DNA of 64,000 bases. Origin: UBA9676 sp963741615 (lineage in GTDB: Bacteria > Actinomycetota > Actinomycetes > Streptosporangiales > Streptosporangiaceae). This document shows, piece by piece, positions 41,909-48,740 of this stretch. Position 1 is the first letter of the stretch. Every line of letters starts with the position of its first letter. The stretch spans positions 484,671-548,670 of the forward strand of contig CAVUIU010000029.1 in NCBI GenBank assembly GCA_963741615.1, given 5' to 3'. A model generated the notes under the pieces. It did not search any database, was not told where the DNA came from, and worked only from the letters and a program-made list of their open reading frames with translations. The translations under genes and the position numbers were made by a program.

Positions 41909-43558
41909 TCAGGGCCGGGGTGAGCCGCCGGGCGGCAGATAGGGGCGCAGGTCGAGGCCCTGGATATCGGCGAGCCGCTCCCCGGCGGCGAGCCGGCGGC
42001 GGACCTCCTCCTCGCGCCCGGCCAGGGCGGCGGCCCCGGCGCGCACCTCCGGCCAGGCGTCGGCGGGCACCACGACCGCCCCGTCGCGGTCGGCGACGAT
42101 CTGGTCCCCGGTCCGCACGAGGACCTTCCCGACCACCACCGGCTCGCCGACGGAGAGCAGGCTGACCTTGGCCGACTGGCCGGGCGCGAAGCCCGCGCAC
42201 AGCACGGGAAACCCCAGCCGGTCGAGGTCGTCGGCGTCGCGGACCGGGCCCTCGATCACGATCCCGGCCAGCCCGCGATTGGCCGCCTCGGTCGCCACGA
42301 ACTCGCCGACCAGGGCGGTCCGGGTGGTTCCGCCCCCGTCACAGACGATGACCGTGCCCGCTGGCGCCCCGTAGATCGCGGCATGCACGGCGAGGTTGTC
42401 CCCGGGCGCGCAGGCACACGTCAGCGCGGGGCCGCACAGGTATGCGCGGCCGGTGAAGGTGGTCAGCCCGGTCATGACCCGGACCCGGTCCCGCCCGGCC
42501 TGGGCGACCCGTGCGGTCGGCGGGGTCAGCTCCGCCGACGTCACCGCATCGCCGCTGTCAGTCACCGCCGCCTCCCGGCCGTTATCGCCCGTGCCTGGAT
42601 CGCCCGTGCCTGGATCGCCCGTGCCTGGATTCCCGATGTCCGGCCGGCGGAACCCGCCGGCGCGCAACGCGTACGCCACCAGCCTGGCGGCGGCCGGGGG
42701 CAGCGGGCCCGGATGGGCCACCAGATACCAGTCACGGTGCAGCGGCGTGCCCGGGACACCGATCTCCGCCAGTTTCCCGCCGGCGAGCTCGGCGGCGACC
42801 GCATCCCGCGACAAGAGCGTGACCCCCAGCCCCACCTGGGCGGATTCCCGGATCGCCACATTGGACCCCACGATGAGGGTGAGCGGGGAGATGTCCAGAT
42901 CGGCGAGCAGCGCGCCGGTACTCGCCCGGGTGCCCGACCCCGGCTCCCGCAGCAGCCAGGTCTGGCGGGCCAGCCACGGCAGCAGCCTTCGCGCCTCTTC
43001 CCCGGGGGCCGTCCCGGTGGCGGCGCCCGCGGCGGCGGCCAGTTCGGGAGCGGCCACCACCACCAGCTCGTGCGCGCGCACCGCATGCACCATCACGTCC
43101 CAGCCGGGCTCGGGGTGCCCGCACAGCACCAGGTCGACCTGATGCCGGTCGAGCAGGGCGCGCACCCGGTCGCGGTTCCCGGCTTCCAGCCGCACCCCGG
43201 TCTGCGGGTGGCGCTGCCGGAACCCGCCCAGTATCCCCGGCACGATCTGCTCGGCCGCGGTCGTGACCGCGGCGATCCGCAGCTCGCCGCGCTCGGGGTC
43301 GGCGGCGTCCGCCGCTGCCCGGCCCGCCTCGTCGAGCAGGCCCACAATGCGGCGTGCGTACCGGGCATACGCCGCCCCCGCGTTGGTCAGCCGCAGCCCG
43401 CGGCCGTCCGGGGTGACCAGGGCGACCCCGAGCGACTTCTGCAGCGCGGCGACCGAGGCGGACACCGCCGCCTGGGTGACCACCAGCTCCTGCGCCGCGG
43501 CGCGCACCGACCCGCTCTCGGCCACTGCCAGGAAGGTGCGGAGCTGGTTGAGCGTCAC
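41909..43558 (-). CDS. LysR-type regulator fused to an RraA-like domain
   Basis: 549 residues in one frame. Residues ~1-65: LysR HTH (NQLRTFLAVAESGSVRAAAQELVVTQAAVSASVAALQ). About 88-300: LysR effector-binding domain (ELRIAAVTTAAEQIVPGIL, LPWLARQTWLLREPGSG, SNVAIRESAQVGLGVTLLS). A linker with three GDPGT-type units comes from a DNA repeat at 42594-42640. From ~345 to 549 lies a full RraA/HMG-aldolase-type domain: CAPGDNLAVHAAI, VIVCDGGGTTRTALVGE, GPVRDADDLDRLGFPVL with the catalytic Arg-Asp, and GDQIVADRDGAVVVP. Upstream of and codirectional with cbbLSX, so it is likely the CbbR-like regulator here, but the fusion is unusual. Confidence 0.88.
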   Translation of the reverse strand: MTLNQLRTFLAVAESGSVRAAAQELVVTQAAVSASVAALQKSLGVALVTPDGRGLRLTNAGAAYARYARRIVGLLDEAGRAAADAADPERGELRIAAVTTAAEQIVPGILGGFRQRHPQTGVRLEAGNRDRVRALLDRHQVDLVLCGHPEPGWDVMVHAVRAHELVVVAAPELAAAAGAATGTAPGEEARRLLPWLARQTWLLREPGSGTRASTGALLADLDISPLTLIVGSNVAIRESAQVGLGVTLLSRDAVAAELAGGKLAEIGVPGTPLHRDWYLVAHPGPLPPAAARLVAYALRAGGFRRPDIGNPGTGDPGTGDPGTGDNGREAAVTDSGDAVTSAELTPPTARVAQAGRDRVRVMTGLTTFTGRAYLCGPALTCACAPGDNLAVHAAIYGAPAGTVIVCDGGGTTRTALVGEFVATEAANRGLAGIVIEGPVRDADDLDRLGFPVLCAGFAPGQSAKVSLLSVGEPVVVGKVLVRTGDQIVADRDGAVVVPADAWPEVRAGAAALAGREEEVRRRLAAGERLADIQGLDLRPYLPPGGSPRP

Positions 43559-43794
43559 GGTCCCTCGCCGACCCGGGAATGTTAATGGAAATGCTATCAG
43601 TCACCGTTATCAGGTAAACATCATGATGTTAGATCATGGGCGGGTGACAGCCGACGGCACCCGGCCGCCCGGGGGGCCGCCGCGTTACGGTGTCTGCTGA
43701 TGGATCTCGACCATGCCCGGCGGTATGCCAGGAACGCCGCGGGCCCGGGCCCACAGCGGATGCCCGGGCCGTTCATGAGCGGCGCGGGCCAGCG
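43559..43794. promoter_or_regulatory. Upstream region of the LysR-RraA gene
   Basis: 236 bp, AT-rich near 43578-43630. It contains a perfect 14-bp palindrome AACATCATGATGTT (43617-43630) and a direct repeat TATCAG-TCACCGT-TATCAG (43595-43613). Either could be an autoregulatory LysR-type site; the core of the first differs from the cbbL operator. Confidence 0.5.
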
Positions 43795-44495
43795 GTGACG
43801 GCGGGCCAGTCCGGTGGCCGCTGGGTGGAGGTCCCGCCGGAGCGGCTGGTGCGGTGGGTGGACAACTTCGCCGCCCGGCACGGCCCGGTCGCGGCTGAGC
43901 CGGGCCCGGCGGTCGTGGTGCTCCGTGCCCGCGACGGCACCGTCGCCGCCTGCCACCTGCCCTTCCCGCCCTTGCCGCAGCCGGGGGAGGGCGGGCGAGG
44001 CGACCCGGCCGGACGGCCGACCCGGCCGGACAGGCGCGGCTCATGGCCGCGCACGCGGCGGCCGGCCGGACCGTCGGCGTGCTGCTGGTCCGGCTCGGCG
44101 GCTTCGCCGCTGGGGTGTTCACCGGCGATCCGCCGCACCTGGACGCCTCCAAGACCGGATCGCGGCTCGTCCACGGCCGGGCTTCGGCCGGCGGCTGGTC
44201 GCAGCACCGGTTCGCGCGCCGCCGCGAGAACCAGGCGGCCGCGGCGCTCCGCGCTGCCACCGACGCCGCGCTGGCGGTGCTGGGTCCCTACGCGGGCCAG
44301 CTCGACGCGCTCGTGCTGGGCGGTGACCGTCGCGCGATCGCGGGGGTGCGGGCCGATCCCCGGCTGGCGCCCTTCCTCGCCCAGGCCGTCGAGCGCTTCC
44401 TCACCGTGCCCGATCCCCGGCTGGCGGTCCTGAGGGAGGCGCCGCGCCTGTTCCGGGCGGTGCGGATCCGCCTCACCGGACCGGATCCGTCATGA
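43795..44495 (+). pseudogene. acVLRF1-family peptidyl-tRNA hydrolase gene, frameshifted
   Basis: Encodes two halves of an actinobacterial Vms1/eRF1-like release factor: GRWVEVPPERLVRWVDNFAARHG in frame 1 (GTG start 43795), and after 44030, in frame 3, GRTVGVLLVRLGGFAAGVF, GGWSQHRFARRRENQAA and LDALVLGGDRRAI. A 17-bp tandem duplication sits at the junction (CGACCCGGCCGGAC at 44001 and again at 44018); removing one copy restores GDPAGQARLMAAHAAAG. The catalytic-type GxxQ loop is GGWSQHR. Either a recent inactivating duplication or an error. Confidence 0.8.
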
Positions 44496-44579
44496 ACGTG
44501 GTGGGCGGGCATCAGCCGTGGCCGGGAGGATTTTGAGTTTCCGGGGTCCTCACCGGCTATTGCTCAATGTAATTGCATG

Positions 44580-44585
44580 TATACT
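44580..44585 (+). promoter_or_regulatory. Putative promoter -10 of the ABC-F gene
   Basis: TATACT at 44580 with CTATTG 17 bases upstream in an AT-rich island; transcription would begin near 44592, giving a ~120-nt leader. Confidence 0.45.
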
Positions 44586-44634
44586 CTCCGCTTCCGACTC
44601 TGGCAAAGGCTCGCGGACCGGGTACGCTGGCCAC

Positions 44635-44655
44635 ATGCTGCCGCTCCTGCCCTGA
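44635..44655 (+). CDS. Possible leader peptide upstream of the ABC-F gene
   Basis: Mini-ORF MLPLLP followed by a stop. It sits in the leader of an ABC-F gene, nine bases ahead of a GCCCCG-GCTG-CGGGGC hairpin (44664-44679). Ribosome-mediated attenuation is known for several ABC-F resistance genes, and this arrangement resembles it. Expression not proven. Confidence 0.35.
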   Translation: MLPLLP

Positions 44656-44712
44656 ACGCTGACGCCCCGGCTGCGGGGCTCGCTGACGGAACTGACGTCG
44701 CCTGCGTGAGGA

Positions 44713-46320
44713 GTGGATAACGTGATCGCGGCCACCGGCCTGGAACTGCGGGCTGGCGCCCGGCTGCTGCTCGAGAGCGCCACCTTCCAGATCAGCGCCG
44801 GGGACAAGGTGGGCCTCGTCGGCCGGAACGGGGCCGGCAAGACCACCCTCGCGCGCGTGCTCGCGGGTGACGCCCTGCCCGCCGCCGGCACGGTGCAGCG
44901 CCGCGGCACCATCGGGTACCTGCCTCAGGATTCCCGGGCCGGCGACCTGTCGGCGCTGGCGATGGACCGGGTCCTGTCCGCGCGCGGGCTGGATGAGGTA
45001 CGCGCCGGGATGCGGGCCGCCGAGGAGGCGATGGCCGATCCCAGTCCCGCGCTCCGGGACGCGGCCGTGCGCCGCTACACCGGCCTGGAGGAACGGCTGG
45101 TCGTGCTCGGGGGCTACGCCGCGGAGGCGGAGGCGGCGGCCATCGCCTCCAGCCTGGGCCTGCCCGACCGCGTGCTGACCCAGCCGCTGCGCACGCTCTC
45201 GGGCGGGCAGCGGCGCCGGGTGGAGCTGGCCCGGATCCTGTTCTCGGGCGCGCAGACGCTGCTGCTCGACGAGCCCACCAACCACCTGGACGCCGACTCG
45301 ATCTCCTGGCTGCGTGATCACCTGCGCGCGTTCCGCGGCAGCGTGGTGATCATCAGCCACAACACCGGGCTGCTCGAGACGGTGGTGGGCAAGGTCTTTC
45401 ACCTCGACGCCGACCGGGCCGCGCTGGACATCTACAACGTCGGCTGGCGGGCATACCTGGAACAGCGCGAGACCGACGCCCGCCGCCGCAAGCGGGAGGC
45501 GCAGAACGCGCAGCGCCAGGCGGCCGCCCTGCAGACGCAGGCGGACAAGATGCGGGCGAAGGCCACCAAGGCCAGGGCTGCCCAGGGGATGGAGCGCAGG
45601 GCGCAGCGGCTGCTGGCCGGGGTGAGCTCGCAGCGCCCCGCGGGCCGGGTCGCGCGGCTGCGCTTCCCGGTGCCGGCCCCCTGCGGCAGGACCCCGCTGA
45701 CCGCGACGGACCTGTCGAAGTCCTACGGCTCGCTTGAGGTCTTCACCGGGGTGGACATGGCGGTGGACCGCGGCGCCAGGATCGTGGTCCTGGGCCTCAA
45801 CGGGGCGGGCAAGACCACCCTGCTGCGCCTGCTGGCCGGGCTGGAGCAGCCCGACACCGGGCGGGTCGAGCCCGGCCATGGGCTGCGGCTCGGCTACTAC
45901 GCGCAGGAGCACGAGACGCTCGACGGGGAGCGCAGCGTGCTGGACAACATGCGGTCGGCAGCACCGGACCTGCCCGAGGGCGAGCTTCGCGGCATCCTGG
46001 GATCCTTCCTGTTCTCCGGCGACGCCGTCGCCAAGCCCGCAGGGGTCCTGTCCGGCGGTGAGAAGACCAGGCTCGCGCTCGCCCTGCTCGTGGTGTCGGG
46101 AGCCAACGTGCTCCTGCTCGACGAGCCGACGAACAACCTGGACCCGGCCAGCAGGGCGGAGATCCTGACCGCGCTGCGGCGGTACCGGGGTGCCATAGTG
46201 CTGGTCACCCACGACGAAGGAGCGGTCGAGGCGCTGGCGCCCGAGCGGGTGATCCTGCTGCCGGACGGCGTCGAGGACTCCTGGAGCGAGGATCTTTCCG
46301 ATCTGGTGGCCCTGGCCTGA
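44713..46320 (+). CDS. ABC-F family ATPase
   Basis: Soluble double-ABC ATPase of the ribosome-associated type, 535 residues. First NBD: GRNGAGKTTLARVL, LSGGQRRRVELARIL and LLLDEPTNHLDADS; a basic Arg/Lys-Ala linker (RRRKREAQNAQRQAAALQ...) at ~255-310; second NBD: GLNGAGKTTLLRLL, LSGGEKTRLALALL and LLLDEPTNNLDP. No membrane segment. GTG 44713 (or 44722). ABC-F proteins act on translation, as housekeeping factors or ribosome protection; no specific antibiotic class can be assigned. In related genomes it is near the suf operon, with the HTH and enoyl-CoA hydratase genes downstream, as here. Confidence 0.92.
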   Translation: MDNVIAATGLELRAGARLLLESATFQISAGDKVGLVGRNGAGKTTLARVLAGDALPAAGTVQRRGTIGYLPQDSRAGDLSALAMDRVLSARGLDEVRAGMRAAEEAMADPSPALRDAAVRRYTGLEERLVVLGGYAAEAEAAAIASSLGLPDRVLTQPLRTLSGGQRRRVELARILFSGAQTLLLDEPTNHLDADSISWLRDHLRAFRGSVVIISHNTGLLETVVGKVFHLDADRAALDIYNVGWRAYLEQRETDARRRKREAQNAQRQAAALQTQADKMRAKATKARAAQGMERRAQRLLAGVSSQRPAGRVARLRFPVPAPCGRTPLTATDLSKSYGSLEVFTGVDMAVDRGARIVVLGLNGAGKTTLLRLLAGLEQPDTGRVEPGHGLRLGYYAQEHETLDGERSVLDNMRSAAPDLPEGELRGILGSFLFSGDAVAKPAGVLSGGEKTRLALALLVVSGANVLLLDEPTNNLDPASRAEILTALRRYRGAIVLVTHDEGAVEALAPERVILLPDGVEDSWSEDLSDLVALA

Positions 46321-46336
46321 CCGGCCGTGACGCGCC

Positions 46337-46358
46337 AGCCGGGCCGGGACGCCCGGCT
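46337..46358 (+). terminator. Hairpin after the ABC-F gene
   Basis: AGCCGGGC-CGGGAC-GCCCGGCT, an 8-bp perfect stem 17 bp after the stop codon. Confidence 0.65.
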
Positions 46359-46430
46359 CTGATCCAGCACCCGCTGCCTGGCTCTTCGCCAGCGCCGTTC
46401 TGCTCTGGCGAAAATGCAGTGATCGTTTAC

Positions 46431-46453
46431 CCCGATCTGGGTAGCCGATCGGG
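46431..46453 (+). promoter_or_regulatory. Inverted repeat upstream of the HTH gene
   Basis: CCCGATC-N9-GATCGGG, 69 bp before the start of the HTH gene. Flanked by further GTGATC/GATCAC elements. Possibly a regulatory site for the gene, function unknown. Confidence 0.4.
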
Positions 46454-46521
46454 TGGTAATGAGTGATCATGGCGGGAAGGAGCGGTAACGCAGCGATCAC
46501 TTCAGTTCACGGGAGGTACGC

Positions 46522-46743
46522 GTGGCCGAGACGCTCAAGAAAGGTACCCGGGTCACCGGTGCCGACCGGGCCAAGCTCGCGTCGGACCTGAAAAAGAGGT
46601 ACGACGGGGGCGAGAGCATCCGCTCACTTGCCGCGGCGACCGGCCGCTCCTATGGCTTCGTGCACCGCATCCTCACCGAGAACGGCGTGTCACTGCGCGG
46701 CCGTGGTGGCGCCACCCGGGGCAAGTCGCGCGCGAATCGCTGA
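46522..46743 (+). CDS. Small helix-turn-helix protein
   Basis: 73 residues, basic at both ends. The central KKRYDGGESIRSLAAATGRSYGFVHRILTENGVSLRGRGG is a clear HTH of the type conserved in nearly all actinomycetes beside this ABC-F/enoyl-CoA hydratase pair. GTG 46522 with GGGAGG upstream. Target unknown. Confidence 0.85.
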   Translation: MAETLKKGTRVTGADRAKLASDLKKRYDGGESIRSLAAATGRSYGFVHRILTENGVSLRGRGGATRGKSRANR

Positions 46744-46750
46744 GGGGACG

Positions 46751-47539
46751 GTGACGCCCGCCCCGGCCGATCTCGCCCGCGCGGGCCTGCGGCTGGATCC
46801 GGACCAGCCCGCGCCGGGCGCCATCACGGTGACTTTGTGCCGGCCGGAGCGGCGTAACGCGATGACCCCGGGCACCTGGCATGCCCTGGCGGCCATCGGG
46901 CGTTCCCTGCCGCCCGGTACGCGGGTGGTCGTGGTCCGCGGGGAGGGCCCGGTGTTCTCGGCCGGGATCGACCTGCGGCTGCTGGGCGGCGAGGCCGTCG
47001 CCGGCGAGGAGCCGCTGCCCAGCCCCGGGGACCCCGGCTTCGAGGACTGGATCGCTTCCTGCCAGGCGGGATTCGGCTGGCTCCACGACCCCTCCATCGT
47101 GTCGGTGGCGGCGGTGCAGGGGCATGCGATCGGGGCCGGATTCCAGCTGGCGCTCGCCTGCGACCTGAGGATTCTCGCGGACAACGCGCGGCTGAGCATG
47201 CGGGAGCCCACCCTCGGCCTGGTCCCCGACCTCATGGGGACAAAGCCACTTGTCGACATTGCCGGCCTGCCGCGGGCACTGGAGCTGTGCCTGACCGGGC
47301 GCTCGGTGACCGCGGAGGAAGCCCGCGCGCTCGGGCTCGCCGAGCTGGTGGTTCCCACGGACGAACTCGACGCCGCGGTCGGCGATCTCGTCGCGGCGAT
47401 GCTCAGCCTGGATCCGGCCACGGCCCGGGCGACCAAGGAACTGCTGGCCCAGGCCCCAGGTCACACCCTGGACCAGCAGGCGGCCGCCGAACGCCGGGCG
47501 CAGGCGGCACTCCAGCGGGGCAGGCTCACGGGCGGGTGA
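46751..47539 (+). CDS. Enoyl-CoA hydratase/isomerase family protein
   Basis: 262 residues. The crotonase fold signatures RPERRNAMTPG, VFSAGIDLRLL (first oxyanion-hole region), VQGHAIGAGFQLALACDLRI (second oxyanion hole) and MREPTLGLVPDL (catalytic glutamate) are present. GTG 46751, eight bases after the HTH stop. Substrate chain not known. The 3' end overlaps the convergent MBL gene by 14 bp. Confidence 0.92.
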   Translation: MTPAPADLARAGLRLDPDQPAPGAITVTLCRPERRNAMTPGTWHALAAIGRSLPPGTRVVVVRGEGPVFSAGIDLRLLGGEAVAGEEPLPSPGDPGFEDWIASCQAGFGWLHDPSIVSVAAVQGHAIGAGFQLALACDLRILADNARLSMREPTLGLVPDLMGTKPLVDIAGLPRALELCLTGRSVTAEEARALGLAELVVPTDELDAAVGDLVAAMLSLDPATARATKELLAQAPGHTLDQQAAAERRAQAALQRGRLTGG

Positions 47540-48581
47540 GGCGGTCGGCCGGCGAGTAGAGGGCCACGCCGTCATCCGAGGAGACCGTCAGCCGTCCCTG
47601 TGCGGCCAGCAGTTCCAGGTGCGCCCGGGTCTCGGTCACCGCGAGCATCTGGTTGAACGGGTCCAGGTCCTCCAGGTGGCGGCCACGCCGCGTCCAGCGC
47701 AGCGCGCAGGCCACCTGGTAGGCGGTGCTGGCTCCCGCCGCCACCGCTTCGGCGCACCGGCCGAGCCGGTCGTCGTGGTGGGCGAGGAGCTCGTCGATGC
47801 GCGTGTGGGCGCTCGCGGTGACCGGGCCGTGCGCCGGGAGCAGCCGCATATCGGGCAGCCCCCGGACCAGGCGCAGCGACTCCAGGTAGTCGCCGAGCGG
47901 CAGGCGCGCCGAGACCGGCTCGAACCCGATCGACGGGGTGATGTGCGGCAGCACATGGTCGCCGGCGAAGAGCAGCCCCGCTCCCGCATCGGTGAAGACG
48001 ACGTGACCCTGGGTGTGGCCGGGGGTCGGCACCACCCGCAGGGTCCGGCTGGCCAGCTCGATCTCCTGATAGGGGGTCAGCCATTCATCCGGCGCTTCCC
48101 AGCCGGGCGGCCGGTCCCGCGGCGCGGCACCCAGTACCCGGAGCCGCTGCAGCACCACCTCGGCGCCGCTCGCCCGCAGCTGACGGATCTGCGGCTCGAA
48201 CGGGCGCATGCCGCCGGCCAGGACCACCCGGATGGCCTCATGCTCCCCGGCGCCCAGGCTCACCTTGCTGCCGAAGCTCCGCCGCAGTTCCACGGCCTGC
48301 GTGTAGTGGTCACGGTGAACGTGCGTGACGAGGAAGTGCCGCACGTCACCGAGCCCGCAGCCGAGCGTGGCCAGCGCGGCGGTCAGGGCCTGGCGGGACT
48401 CGGCGAGCGCCCACCCGCTGTCGATGAGGACAAGCCCGTCACCGTCCTCGATGACGTAGACGTTCACCGCCCGCAGGCCGTCGGTCGGCAGGGGGAGCGG
48501 CACCCGGTGCACCCCGGGCGCGACGGTGAACAGACCGGGATCGGCCCAGTCCGCGTTGCTGGCCTGCACGTCAGCGCTCAC
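47526..48581 (-). CDS. MBL-fold metallo-hydrolase
   Basis: Metallo-beta-lactamase fold hydrolase, 351 residues from GTG 48581. Metal-binding THVHRDHYTQ (H-x-H-x-D-H), then TPGHTQGHV, FAGDHVLP and LPAHGPV supply the remaining ligands. A C-terminal ~80-residue winged-helix-like tail (YQVACALRWTRRGRHLEDL ... TRAHLELLAAQGRL) is typical of the actinobacterial group that resembles LACTB2/glyoxalase II. The product name hydrolase only is safe. Confidence 0.9.
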   Translation of the reverse strand: MSADVQASNADWADPGLFTVAPGVHRVPLPLPTDGLRAVNVYVIEDGDGLVLIDSGWALAESRQALTAALATLGCGLGDVRHFLVTHVHRDHYTQAVELRRSFGSKVSLGAGEHEAIRVVLAGGMRPFEPQIRQLRASGAEVVLQRLRVLGAAPRDRPPGWEAPDEWLTPYQEIELASRTLRVVPTPGHTQGHVVFTDAGAGLLFAGDHVLPHITPSIGFEPVSARLPLGDYLESLRLVRGLPDMRLLPAHGPVTASAHTRIDELLAHHDDRLGRCAEAVAAGASTAYQVACALRWTRRGRHLEDLDPFNQMLAVTETRAHLELLAAQGRLTVSSDDGVALYSPADRLTRP

Positions 48582-48740
48582 GTGTGTCCTTCGCTCGTCG
48601 GTGTGGCTTCTCCATGGTCGCTCATCCACGCCCGCGCCGTGGGCGCGCGCCCGCTCCGGCCCCGGGCGACGGCCGGGAACTGCCGGTTCACCCTGAGCTG
48701 ATACGGGAAGAGTGCGGCCCGGGCCAGTGTTGGCCTGTTC

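Noticed and set aside
44557..46500. Minus-strand 647-codon frame opposite the ABC-F gene
   Set aside because: The plus strand carries both ABC domains with every motif; the reverse frame has no recognisable domain.
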